NCBI RefSeq assembly: GCF_018619475.1
Contig: NZ_JAHFZG010000014.1
Coordinates: forward strand, 1-64,000
DNA: 64,000 nt
Direction of reading: 5' to 3'
DNA from: Rhodomicrobium sp. Az07
GTDB lineage: Bacteria; Pseudomonadota; Alphaproteobacteria; Rhizobiales; Rhodomicrobiaceae
Shown here: positions 8,160 to 15,933 of the stretch, one piece after another
How positions within the stretch are numbered: position 1 is the stretch's first letter
Layout of the letters: every line of letters starts with the position of its first letter
Notes under the pieces: model-generated
Seen by the model: the letters and a program-made list of their open reading frames with translations, nothing else
The model's database searches: none
Told to the model about the DNA's origin: nothing
Program-made: the position numbers and the translations under genes

Positions 8160-8372
8160 TTAGCCTTCCCCATGCTCATCCCGCTCGGCAACGGCAAGCC
8201 GGGCGTCCATCTCGGCCTGCACATCCTTGGCGCGGAACAGCAGTGTCTTGACCTTCGCGGTCACGGCGACATCGTTGCCGTTCTCGGCAACGATGAGCGC
8301 GTCTTCGATGAAGACCCGCGCGCGGGAAAGCAGCGCGCAAACGCTCTTGAGCTCCTGCACACACAGGGACAT
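8160..8372 (-). CDS. Small helical hypothetical protein
   Basis: About 70 residues starting at the ATG at 8372 (MSLCVQELKSVCALL); an open frame extends to 8438 but would overlap the divergent promoter region. Predicted as two amphipathic helices with no catalytic motif. Divergent from the XRE regulator at 8443 with about 70 AT-rich bases between, so it may be under that regulator's control. Confidence 0.5.
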   Translation of the reverse strand: MSLCVQELKSVCALLSRARVFIEDALIVAENGNDVAVTAKVKTLLFRAKDVQAEMDARLAVAERDEHGEG

Positions 8373-8442
8373 GGTCAGCCGCCAACAGATTGTGCTAGTG
8401 TCACTTTCATGGATTATTATCATATGACAATGGCACATTCAA

Positions 8443-8889
8443 GTGACTAAAGTCTCTGTCACACCCACCCAGTTCCGCATGGCGCGGGCCGCGCTGCTGC
8501 TGACCGTGCGCGAGCTCGCCGAGATCGCAGGCGTCCACCGCAACACCATCATCCGCATTGAGGCAGGCGAAGCTTCGCACGGGCCGACTGTGGCGGCCGT
8601 CCAGCGCGCGCTGGAGGAGGCCGGGATCATGTTCCTGATGCCGGGTGAGACGCACGGGCCGGGCGTCGCCCTGAAGCCCGGCGTGGCGGAGCCGCGCCGC
8701 GTTCCGGGTGCCACCTCAGCATCAGAGGGCAGCGACGGCGGCATGAAGGCGCGGGATCCGGAGCTTGCGGCGTTTTGGGAAGCCCGTCCCGCCGGATGGG
8801 CGGAACTGTCGGAGGAAGGGCGGCGGGTGATCTCAGAAGCCGCGTTCGGCGACGCGTTTGTTATGGAAGACGGCAGGTTGCGGGGCTGA
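8443..8889 (+). CDS. XRE-family transcriptional regulator
   Basis: 148 residues from a GTG start. The N-terminal helix-turn-helix (about residues 7-65) reads TPTQFRMARAALLLTVRELAEIAGVHRNTIIRIEAG in consecutive helices, the lambda-repressor-like fold. The remaining 80 residues are a variable tail, not a recognisable ligand domain. It probably acts as a DNA-binding repressor of itself and the divergent gene at 8160-8372. It is similar in design to the chromosomal XRE gene at 53481. Confidence 0.85.
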   Translation: MTKVSVTPTQFRMARAALLLTVRELAEIAGVHRNTIIRIEAGEASHGPTVAAVQRALEEAGIMFLMPGETHGPGVALKPGVAEPRRVPGATSASEGSDGGMKARDPELAAFWEARPAGWAELSEEGRRVISEAAFGDAFVMEDGRLRG

Positions 8890-9066
8890 TTCGGGTTCTT
8901 GGACACTCTCTTTGAAGAAATAAACGGGATTTGCCCCAGGTATTGGCATGCGTCGCGCCGCTGGCCCACAGCTTTGTTGTGACAGGATTCCAACACCTCG
9001 ACCGGCCGAGTGCCGTCCGGTGGGAAGTGCAGTCAGAAACTCTTTTATTCGATGATATAAAGAATC

Positions 9067-9882
9067 ATGAAGACAATACGCACTCTCGTCTGTTCCCTCA
9101 GCATCCTTGGTGTATCCGGGTTTGCTTCGCCCTACGCTCTGGAAAGCACGGCGTTGGCACCCACCAGCCAGTCCGGCAACCTTTCTGCCCAGATGCAGGT
9201 GGAGGCCATCCGCGCTTCACTGCAGGCCGTAATCAACCAGATGCTCGTATGCAACGCCAAGGCCAGGTTCTTCACACCCAGCGCCAGCACTCCGGGCCGT
9301 GATGCAGACGGCTGCATTGCCAACCCACCCCAATGGCTGAACGGTGCAAGCAATGCCCTCTACTACAATGCAGGCAACGTGGGCATTGGCACGTCTACCC
9401 CCAATGACAAGCTCCATGTAGCGGGAGGCCTTTTCACCAATGGTTGGCACCGCATCAATGAAGGATGGTCCCCCGCGCAGGAACTGGCCATCAACAGCAA
9501 CCAGATATGGAAATCCATCACCGCCGGGGATTCGTCTCTGTACTTCCAATGGTCTAATCCCGGCGGCGCGGTGGTCGTGGGAGGACAATCCGGCGCCACC
9601 AACAACATGGATGTGTATGGTCGGCTTTATATCCGCGACGGGATCATGTTCGGCAACGGGTCTGTTCTTACAACAGCCCCCGCTACATCGGCGATGCCCA
9701 CCCAAGTTACCGTAAACACAGGCGACTGCAATGATATGAGCAACAGGGTTAATGGCATATCTTCGAACATGTTTGTTTGCCCGGCGGGAAAAGTCCTTGT
9801 AGGCTTTCAGCAACAAGGGCTGACAACAGGCGACAAGAAATGGGGTGGAAACTTCAGATGTTGCAGCCTGAGGCTGAACTAA
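9067..9882 (+). CDS. Secreted GIGT-repeat fibre-like protein
   Basis: 271 residues. Residues 1-25 are a signal peptide (LVCSLSILGVSGFA core). Residues about 100-120 hold the fibre signature GNVGIGTSTPNDKLHVAGG, the same motif found in the IS-interrupted fibre gene at 2205-4972. Unlike that gene it has no S74 chaperone; the C-terminal 60 residues contain six Cys (TGDCNDMSN, MFVCPAGK, FRCCSLRLN), so it may instead end in a disulfide-stabilised receptor-binding domain. No neighbouring secretion genes are visible. Likely extracellular or outer-surface; the partner structure (pilus, fibre) is unknown. Confidence 0.75.
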   Translation: MKTIRTLVCSLSILGVSGFASPYALESTALAPTSQSGNLSAQMQVEAIRASLQAVINQMLVCNAKARFFTPSASTPGRDADGCIANPPQWLNGASNALYYNAGNVGIGTSTPNDKLHVAGGLFTNGWHRINEGWSPAQELAINSNQIWKSITAGDSSLYFQWSNPGGAVVVGGQSGATNNMDVYGRLYIRDGIMFGNGSVLTTAPATSAMPTQVTVNTGDCNDMSNRVNGISSNMFVCPAGKVLVGFQQQGLTTGDKKWGGNFRCCSLRLN

Positions 9883-9955
9883 AATCAGCACGTCAGCTGT
9901 AAAACCCCATACAGTTTATGGTAGTTTTTGCCGGAGAGGCGGCTATCTTCGGCCG

Positions 9956-10510
9956 ATGGCCGCCCCATTACCTTCAGGCATCCGCGTCATTCGCCTGCAA
10001 AACGATACTCCGCGTTATGTGCGGTAGGGAGCGCGGGCCTTTTGCCTGCGGATGATCAATGAGGTCTACGGGTATAGCTATCGCCCCGACTGGCATGGGG
10101 ATCTGGATACCCTTCCGGAGCAAGATTCTCCCTATTTTCCTGAACAGCGCGGAGCCTTCTTCGTTCTGCTGAACGCAGAGGACGACATCATTGGCACGGC
10201 AGGCTTGCGTGCCCTCAGCTCCCGCCCGGATATCGTCGCATTGACGAAGGGGCGTTTCCCCAACCCGGACAGCGTGGCATCCCACTGGCGGATGTATGTG
10301 GATAGCCGCTATCGCCGTATGGGATTGGGCCGGGTTCTGATTGACCTTCGGCGTGAGGCGGGCACCGAAATGGGCTATGACAGCATCTACTTCCACTGCG
10401 ACAGGACGAGGGAACGCCTGCGCCGTTTCTGGGAGGGGAACGGGTTCTCCTGCTTTCTGGAGGACGAGATGTCGGCTCACTACGCAGGGCCGATCAGACC
10501 AGTTGAATAA
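9956..10510 (+). pseudogene. GNAT acetyltransferase with an in-frame TAG near the N-terminus
   Basis: From the ATG at 9956 the frame reads 23 residues to TAG at 10025-10027, then continues in the same frame as a GNAT domain (restart ATG at 10052, 152 residues). Motif A is RYRRMGLGRVLIDLRREA (R/Q-x-x-G-x-G/A acetyl-CoA loop), followed by DSIYFHCD and RRFWEGNGFS. The 23 leading residues and the 8 codons between the TAG and ATG read like natural GNAT N-terminal sequence, so the stop is probably a point mutation. A protein from 10052 would lack the first strand and may still fold. It ends 11 bases before the NAS-like gene, so the two form an operon; the substrate is unknown. Confidence 0.75.
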
Positions 10511-10521
10511 AGGGGGAGAGT

Positions 10522-11331
10522 ATGACGGGGGTCACATCCAACGAAATCAGGATCCTGTCCAAGAGGATCACCGTGTCGTTCCAGTCTCTTAAGGCGCAGA
10601 CAGATCTTTCTCCCGCCAACCCGGATGTCAACCAGATCCTGACGCGCCTCGTTGAAACGCTGGTTGCGTACCGGCCGTTCAATCTGGGCCAGCGCCTGCT
10701 GGAGCGGCGCAGCATCCGGATGGCGTGGCATGAACTCCCTTCCCTGTGCTCCCAGGCCGAAGGCCTGATGGAGAAGCACTGGACGCGTATTTTCCTCAAC
10801 CGTCCGAACCTGCGGTTTGAGGACCTTAAAGACTTCTGGTACTTCGACAACTATCAAAAACTGTGGGTGAAGGAGCAAGTCTATCTCCGGCCCTCCTGCC
10901 GGAGGATGGTGTTCCTCGGCTCGGGCGCCCTGCCGCTGACGGCGATCCTTGCCGCCCGCAGCCATCCGGGCTGCCGGATAATTTGCGTGGATGACGATTC
11001 GGACGCGGTTGCGCTGTCAGCCCGGCTGGTCGAACGGCTGGGGTTGGCACCGCAGGTAAGCTGCTGGCAGGGGCAGGCGCTGGAATTTGGGTTCGAGCCG
11101 GAGGATACGGTGTTCTGTGCCAGTCTCCTGACCGACAAGGCCAGCCTCTACCGGGTGCTTCACCAACGGGGGGTGACGGACCTTCTGGCACGGGACGCGG
11201 AAGACATTTACACCTTCCTCTACCGCCCGATCGATGTCCCGGAGGAGAGCCTTTTCGAAAAGTGCGGTTCAACGGAACCCTGCCCGTTCTGCATCAACAC
11301 GACCATCCACTTCCGGAAGAAGGTGTGCTGA
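10522..11331 (+). CDS. Nicotianamine-synthase-like aminobutanoyltransferase
   Basis: 269 residues. Family signatures of nicotianamine synthase and the bacterial CntL-type enzymes are visible in order: LCSQAEGLMEKHW (about 75-87), FWYFDNYQKLWVKE (105-118), the SAM-binding MVFLGSGALPLTAIL (129-143), IICVDDDSDAVALSARLV (153-170), DTVFCASLL and a terminal hydrophobic strand ending RKK. This family moves the aminobutanoyl group of SAM onto an amino group (azetidine ring in nicotianamine, or His in staphylopine-type metallophores). The C-terminus has an unusual Cys cluster, CGSTEPCPFC. No opine dehydrogenase or exporter lies nearby; the only partner is the GNAT gene upstream. The product is unknown, possibly a metallophore or amino-acid-derived signal. 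Confidence 0.75.
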   Translation: MTGVTSNEIRILSKRITVSFQSLKAQTDLSPANPDVNQILTRLVETLVAYRPFNLGQRLLERRSIRMAWHELPSLCSQAEGLMEKHWTRIFLNRPNLRFEDLKDFWYFDNYQKLWVKEQVYLRPSCRRMVFLGSGALPLTAILAARSHPGCRIICVDDDSDAVALSARLVERLGLAPQVSCWQGQALEFGFEPEDTVFCASLLTDKASLYRVLHQRGVTDLLARDAEDIYTFLYRPIDVPEESLFEKCGSTEPCPFCINTTIHFRKKVC

Positions 11332-11348
11332 GCGGCAAAGGCAGTCAC

Positions 11349-11846
11349 TCACCGGCTGCGCGATCGCGTACGCCTGCGGGAGCGCTCCGGCCCGTGTGAC
11401 GGTTGCGGAAAGTCCGGCTCCGGCGTCGGAATGAACACCCTGGCCTCGACACGCGGCACCGGTATGGGTTCGGCCCGCTTCCATTCCTGCGGCTTTGGGG
11501 CAGTTGGTTCGATAACTGGGGCGTTCCGCATGGCGGGCGCGGGCTTTGGCGCCGGTGCGGGAGCCACTGGCTTAGGTTTTGCGGGCTGCGGCTTCTTTGT
11601 GGGCCGCATGGCACGCCACGCTCCTCTGGACACCCGGAGAAGGCGACGGAGAAAGCCGCGTTTTGGGGCAAGGGAAGGACGATCGGGCTTGGGCTGCCGG
11701 GAGACAGCCCCGCCGGGGCCGGAGGAAGGGTGCGACCCAAACAGAATGGGCAAATACTTGAACAGGGGGAAGAACGGCCACGTATAAAAGAGGCCCGGTC
11801 CTCGCGTGAAGAAGCGCCAAAGCCCCGATGAATCGTTTCCAGCCAT
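11349..11846 (-). CDS. Hypothetical membrane-anchored, proline/lysine/arginine-rich protein
   Basis: About 165 residues from the ATG at 11846 (an upstream TTG at 11936 is possible). One short hydrophobic stretch, FYTWPFFPLFKYLPILF, could insert in the membrane; the rest is a low-complexity tail with KPQPAKPKPVAPAPAPKPAP and an Arg-Ser-rich end. No enzyme motif. It lies downstream of the DUF4143 ATPase on the same strand. It may be real (consistent Pro/Lys/Ala composition) but could also be a chance frame; there is no ribosome-binding site I trust. Confidence 0.4.
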   Translation of the reverse strand: MAGNDSSGLWRFFTRGPGLFYTWPFFPLFKYLPILFGSHPSSGPGGAVSRQPKPDRPSLAPKRGFLRRLLRVSRGAWRAMRPTKKPQPAKPKPVAPAPAPKPAPAMRNAPVIEPTAPKPQEWKRAEPIPVPRVEARVFIPTPEPDFPQPSHGPERSRRRTRSRSR

Positions 11847-11945
11847 GCGGGCGACCCCGAGTGTATCTCCTTGCAAAGGTATAACAGCCTTTGCTTGCGC
11901 GCAGATATCGCAACAGGTGAGGACTTCCCCCGCCAACCCGCGCTC

Positions 11946-13145
11946 TCAAACCATGCCGACCGGAAATGCCCCAATGGTCTCCGATAACGGATAGATCTTG
12001 TCCACCATGCAGACGATGGCTCCTTGTCCCTGCTCCAGTTTCAGGGTGTCGCCGACCATCAACCGGCGTGCCGTACGGCCGTCAGGCCGTGACGTTGCCT
12101 TCACTTCGATGGGCACGACAGTTCTGTCCTCGATGGAGAGGATATCCACCTCGCGGTCATCGTGGTCACGATAGAACTTGAAGTCAGGCCGCTGTCCGCC
12201 GTTATAGGCGCCCTTCAAGGCCTCGCTCACGACGTAGTTCTCAAGGAAGGCGCCTGCGGCTGCACCCCTTGCCAGCGATTCAGGAGACTTCCAGCCGCCA
12301 AGCCAGGCCGCGAGGCCGGTATCAAGAAAGTACATCTTCCTGGCTTTCACCAAACGGCTGTTTGCATTGCTGTGATAGGGCTCAAGAAAAGCGATAATAC
12401 CCGAGGCTTCAAGGATCGAAAGCCAGTGTCGTACCGAGGGATTGGAAATGTCCGCCGCGTTGGCAATTTCGTTCATGTTTGCCAGTTGTCCCGTTCGCGC
12501 AGCCACAAGCTGCATGAACAGGAAGAAGGCGCTCTCATCGCCCACGCGCGCCAAGTCGCGCACGTCGCGTTGGAGGTAGGTTTGCACATACGCCGGGTAA
12601 AACTCTTCCGGTGTCAAACCGCGCCCATCATGCAGGGCCGGATAACTGCCCCGCCATATCCTCTCGAAGACGTCACCGACCGGAAGAGCCTTCACCGGTG
12701 TCGACAGGCGTCGGGAAAGGGGGGCTGCATCAGGTTCGCCGAGCAATTCACGGGTTGAAATACCGGCAAGATTGAGGATGGCTACCCGTCCCGCCAGCGA
12801 TTCCGTCACGTTCTTCATCATATGGAAATACTGTGATCCGCTCAGCCAGAACTGACCCTTATGCGGATCCTCATCGACGCGCATCTTGAGCAAGGGGAAC
12901 AGTTCCGGCGCGTATTGCACTTCATCAATGATGGTTGGTCCTTTGAAGCGGGATAGGAACAGCTTCGGCTCCTTCTGCGCCTGAATGCGATCTTCCGGGT
13001 CATCCAGGGTCACATATTCAGCATCGGGCAGGGTGTGACGGAGCAGGGTGGACTTCCCAACCTGGCGTGCACCGGTCACAAGAACGATCGAGTATTTACT
13101 TCCATAGTTTAGAAGGGATGCTTCAAGTGATCGTTGGATAAACAA
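11946..13145 (-). CDS. AAA ATPase with DUF4143 domain
   Basis: 399 residues. The N-terminal AAA_14 domain has the P-loop VTGARQVGKSTLLR (residues about 23-36) and Walker B IIDEVQYAPELFP (about 90); WLSGSQYFHMMK carries the sensor Ser. The C-terminal DUF4143 region includes YFLDTGLAAWLGGW and a nuclease-like end FKFYRDHDDREVDILSI with IEVKATS. Such single-gene ATPases are widespread in prokaryotic mobile elements; their role is not established and a defence or regulatory part has been suggested only by context. Complete and apparently intact. It has its own upstream region (13146-13345). Confidence 0.9.
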   Translation of the reverse strand: MFIQRSLEASLLNYGSKYSIVLVTGARQVGKSTLLRHTLPDAEYVTLDDPEDRIQAQKEPKLFLSRFKGPTIIDEVQYAPELFPLLKMRVDEDPHKGQFWLSGSQYFHMMKNVTESLAGRVAILNLAGISTRELLGEPDAAPLSRRLSTPVKALPVGDVFERIWRGSYPALHDGRGLTPEEFYPAYVQTYLQRDVRDLARVGDESAFFLFMQLVAARTGQLANMNEIANAADISNPSVRHWLSILEASGIIAFLEPYHSNANSRLVKARKMYFLDTGLAAWLGGWKSPESLARGAAAGAFLENYVVSEALKGAYNGGQRPDFKFYRDHDDREVDILSIEDRTVVPIEVKATSRPDGRTARRLMVGDTLKLEQGQGAIVCMVDKIYPLSETIGAFPVGMV

Positions 13146-13345
13146 TGCCGGGTACTTTCATTTACAAAGTAAAACTACCCGATGTTTTGGCGATGGTCTA
13201 GATGGGGTGATGAGAGAATTCGGAAAAAATTGCACGCTAAGGCGTGCCACCCTGATTTAACGCTTTGTTATATTTGTAATTACGTTTCACCCATACGTAG
13301 TCACCCGTAAGATTGATGTGTTCCAAGGCGAGCAGATACAGGTAT

Positions 13346-14299
13346 CTACCCCAACCGGATGAGCTCCACATCATCCAGAGTAGCCCGATCATTGCGCCGG
13401 TCATAGAGCTGGGTGGTGCGGGTGGACGAGTGGTTGGCCATCGCCCGCGCGCGTTCCAGGACGCCGCCGTTTTCGAGGTAGCTGGTGATGCCTGTGGCGC
13501 GGAAGGTGTGGTTCACCACGGCCGTTTTAAGCCCTGCGGCTTGGGCGCGGCGCCGCACCATCGCCCAGGCTTCCACCCGATGCAGGGGCCGGTTGGTGAG
13601 TTCACGGGAACGCGACAGGGAAGGAAACAGCGGCCGTGCCGACTGACCGTCCAGCCCGGTCTTTTCAAGATAGTCGCGGAGGTATTCCTCAAGGGTGTGA
13701 TGGCAGGGCATTTCATGCCGCTTGCCGCCCTTTTCGTGCAGGCGAACCCAGAGGCGGTTCCGCTCGTGGAAAAGATCCCCCACCGTCATGTGGGTGACGG
13801 CGCCGATGCGGGCGAAGGTGTAGGTCATGAGCGCAATGAGCGCGCGGTCGCGGAGCCCGGCCGTGGTGGTGACATCGATGGCGTTCAGGAGCTGCGCGGC
13901 CTGGGCGCCGGTGAGGACCGGCGTCTTGCCGCGTGTGGCACTGTATTTGGGGCCACGGACGCTGATGGCCGGGTTGGTGGGGATGACGCCGCCGGTGGCA
14001 AGGTAATCAAGAAAGCCCTTCACGGCGGCGAGCCGCTGCTTGATGGTGGCGGTTTCCAGGTCGGAGGCCTTCATCTCCTGCACCCATTGCGAGACGACCA
14101 CCGGCGTCACCTGCGAAAAGTGCTCCAAGCCCCGTTTGCGGATCCACAGGAAGAAGACCTTGACTGCCCGCTGGTAGGCGGCGCGCGTGTTCGGGTTCTC
14201 GATGTGGGCGAAGAAGAATTCCTCGGCACGGGCGAGGGCGGGACCGGCGTCCTGCCCGAGGACGGGAAAGGTGGCGGAGAGGTTGAGATGATCGGGCAT
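13346..14299 (-). CDS. Tyrosine recombinase (XerC/D-like)
   Basis: 317 residues. N-terminal SAM-like DNA-binding domain (residues 20-105: ENPNTRAAYQRAVKVFFLW), catalytic domain with Arg in TYTFARIGAVTHM (note FARIG instead of the usual GLRIS), His-x-x-Arg in NHTFRATGI, and the nucleophile Tyr in TTQLYDRRND. Similar enzymes mark accessory genes of plasmids and integrons without a clear tRNA target. It directly adjoins the MNT/HEPN pair (3-base gap to the antitoxin), so it may be the local mobiliser of this defence block. Different from the integrase at 40541, so the element carries two. Confidence 0.88.
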   Translation of the reverse strand: MPDHLNLSATFPVLGQDAGPALARAEEFFFAHIENPNTRAAYQRAVKVFFLWIRKRGLEHFSQVTPVVVSQWVQEMKASDLETATIKQRLAAVKGFLDYLATGGVIPTNPAISVRGPKYSATRGKTPVLTGAQAAQLLNAIDVTTTAGLRDRALIALMTYTFARIGAVTHMTVGDLFHERNRLWVRLHEKGGKRHEMPCHHTLEEYLRDYLEKTGLDGQSARPLFPSLSRSRELTNRPLHRVEAWAMVRRRAQAAGLKTAVVNHTFRATGITSYLENGGVLERARAMANHSSTRTTQLYDRRNDRATLDDVELIRLG

Positions 14300-14302
14300 G
14301 GG

Positions 14303-14653
14303 CTAGGTGGTGTCGCCGGGATGCCCGGTGAGATCCTCGCGGGTGAACAAGGTCTTCTCGACGGCGTCGATGTGCTCCTGAAGAGGCGGGTACGCGATAA
14401 GGTCGTATCCGACGAGATCGACCTTAAGGGGCAGGGAGCTGGCATCAAAAAGGGTCCACAGACGGTCGACCAAGGCATCGGTGATTTGACCGTGCAAGAC
14501 CATGTCGATATCGGAATCGGGCCGGAAGGTTCCGGTTGCCCGCAAGCCGAAGACGCCTACGCGGGTAATGGAATCCGCAAACGGCGCCAGCACATCGCGC
14601 AGGATCTGCATCTGGCGGGGAGACAACCCGTGGTCAAACGTCGGCGCCGTCAT
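14303..14653 (-). CDS. MNT-type nucleotidyltransferase antitoxin
   Basis: 116 residues with the minimal nucleotidyltransferase core VFGLRATGTFRPDSDIDMV (Asp-x-Asp at DID) and a second acidic position in LKVDLVGY. The usual GSRARG loop reads GLRATG: the conserved Ser is replaced by Leu. In HEPN/MNT toxin-antitoxin systems this protein adenylylates the HEPN toxin to silence it. It overlaps the HEPN partner by 20 bases and is translated after it. The Ser-to-Leu change could weaken nucleotide transfer; otherwise the gene looks intact. Confidence 0.85.
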   Translation of the reverse strand: MTAPTFDHGLSPRQMQILRDVLAPFADSITRVGVFGLRATGTFRPDSDIDMVLHGQITDALVDRLWTLFDASSLPLKVDLVGYDLIAYPPLQEHIDAVEKTLFTREDLTGHPGDTT

Positions 14654-15089
14654 CGGTCACCCGCGCGAACATATCCATGTACAAGGCATCAAAGATGCCG
14701 AGGAAGTGCGTTTCGATAGCGGCAATCGTCTGCTCGAAAACCCGGAAGTTATAAGTGTGGGACATCTTGTTGCGGGTATCCAAAGCGCTCATCCAGACGT
14801 CGCCGTCTTCGATGATTCTGGCCGACAGGGCGGCCCTTATGACGGCACTGGGGGTAATGGTGTCGAGGACCACGCCGCTGTGGCCGAGGTAATCGCGCAG
14901 GAGCTTCCAGGCGAGCTCCCAGGTATATTCGAACCGCTGGATGACCCCTTCTTTCTCCAGTTGGGAAAGTTCCCTTGTTTCCGAGGATTCAATGGCTTCG
15001 CGCAGAAGAGAGAAGGCGCGGCTGTAGTTATCGAAACGATAAACCCACCGGGGTTTGTTATCTGCGGGTAAAGTCAGGGTCTCCGTCAC
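14634..15089 (-). CDS. HEPN-domain toxin partner (HI0074-like)
   Basis: 151 residues, all helical, with the HEPN family features RFEYTWELAWKLLRDYL and the RNase signature DTRNKMSHTYNF (R-NKMS-H). It would be the toxin of the pair, cutting RNA (in characterised pairs, tRNA) until adenylylated by the MNT protein. Gene order toxin-antitoxin with a 20-base overlap matches known HEPN/MNT operons. Starts at the ATG at 15089. Confidence 0.87.
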   Translation of the reverse strand: MTETLTLPADNKPRWVYRFDNYSRAFSLLREAIESSETRELSQLEKEGVIQRFEYTWELAWKLLRDYLGHSGVVLDTITPSAVIRAALSARIIEDGDVWMSALDTRNKMSHTYNFRVFEQTIAAIETHFLGIFDALYMDMFARVTDDGADV

Positions 15090-15188
15090 GATCCTAACAC
15101 TGCCACAATTGCAGCCGTTTGCCCATTATGTAGAGAAAGATTATTCGCCGGAGCTTGTTCGTTGTTTTGCCTTCACTGACCCCGGAGC

Positions 15189-15416
15189 TCATCCGAGAAT
15201 CCTCTCGGCATGGGCTTCGTCACAACGCCGGGCAACTTCCACCTGCGAGGCGTGACGTCGGTGTTCGAACTCCAGCAGGCTGTCCACAGCGGCGTTAAAT
15301 GCGGAATTCAGGTTAGGATATGTCCCCTCTTCGACCAGCGCCCGCATCGCCAGGCCTTTTTCAGTTTTCAGGCGGATGCTGAACCGCATGGTATCAGGCT
15401 TGGTCAGGGCTTTCAT
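15189..15416 (-). CDS. Ribbon-helix-helix protein, second antitoxin-like gene of the ParE locus
   Basis: 75 residues from the ATG at 15416, which overlaps the ParE stop (ATGA). An N-terminal strand MRFSIRLKTEKGL, helix EEGTYPNLNSAFNAAVDSLL and a basic helix EVARRCDEAHAERIL resemble ParD or CC2985-type antitoxins, with the neutralising tail at the C-terminus. It is the third gene of a three-gene operon (RHH, ParE, RHH), an arrangement discussed in findings. Alternatively it is the true ParE antitoxin, and the upstream RHH gene is an added regulator. Confidence 0.7.
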   Translation of the reverse strand: MKALTKPDTMRFSIRLKTEKGLAMRALVEEGTYPNLNSAFNAAVDSLLEFEHRRHASQVEVARRCDEAHAERILG

Positions 15417-15694
15417 TGGGATTGGGAAGGCCATTGACGAGCTGCGTGCATGAGATTGAGGATCTGCACTTCATCTGCAGTGATGCGATAGATGATGATA
15501 TAGGGGAATCGGGCCAAGACCGCTTCGCGGGTTCCGTAGACCCTCCCACTGCGGCCAGCCTGAGGAAACGACTGCAGCTGACCTACCGCTACAGTCACCC
15601 GACGTTCGAAATCGTTGGCGGCACCGGCATTGTCAAAAGTCTCGGCCGCCTTTTGAAACTCAAGTCTGGCCGAAATCAACCATCTGATTTTCAC
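15413..15694 (-). CDS. RelE/ParE-superfamily toxin
   Basis: 93 residues with the compact ParE fold: ISARLEFQKAAETFDN, QLQSFPQAGRSGRVYGTREAVLARFPYIIIYRIT, and a C-terminal strand EVQILNLMHAARQWP. ParE proteins poison DNA gyrase; RelE cousins cut mRNA; the absence of the RelE catalytic His/Arg set favours ParE. The start ATG overlaps the upstream antitoxin stop (15691-15694) and its stop overlaps the next ATG, so all three genes are translationally coupled. Confidence 0.88.
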   Translation of the reverse strand: MKIRWLISARLEFQKAAETFDNAGAANDFERRVTVAVGQLQSFPQAGRSGRVYGTREAVLARFPYIIIYRITADEVQILNLMHAARQWPSQSQ

Positions 15695-15933
15695 GCAAGA
15701 CGAGCCTTTATCCGGACTTCTGATTCAGCGACAACATCTTCATGGGAAATGAAGGGGCCTCCTGCGTCGGCCGTGGCTATGGCCTTTTCAACCGAGGCCA
15801 CAAACCATTCGTGGTAAGAAAGATACTGCTCCAGGGCTTCGACACCGATCCACGACATCGGGCGGTCCAAATCCTTGGCAACTTTCTCCAGCCGTGCGCG
15901 CAGCGCGTCATCAATTCTCAAAGACAGGCTCAT
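15691..15933 (-). CDS. Ribbon-helix-helix antitoxin (CopG/RHH type)
   Basis: 80 residues from the ATG at 15933, chosen because GGAGGGAGAG lies just upstream; the open frame to 16041 has no such site. SLSLRIDDALRARLEKVAKDLDRPMSWIGVEALEQYL is a typical ribbon-helix-helix dimer-forming N-terminus; the acidic tail (EDVVAESEVRIKARL) would wrap the toxin. First gene of the operon, therefore probably the main antitoxin and autorepressor. A dyad CATAAC-GTTATG lies upstream at 16049-16069. Confidence 0.85.
   Translation of the reverse strand: MSLSLRIDDALRARLEKVAKDLDRPMSWIGVEALEQYLSYHEWFVASVEKAIATADAGGPFISHEDVVAESEVRIKARLA

Noticed and set aside
6103-10027. Idea that UAG is a sense codon in this element
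   Set aside because: TAG terminates intact genes both in the element (the CD-NTase, the gene at 154-756) and in the chromosome (hyfG, ABC exporter); two point nonsense mutations are simpler.
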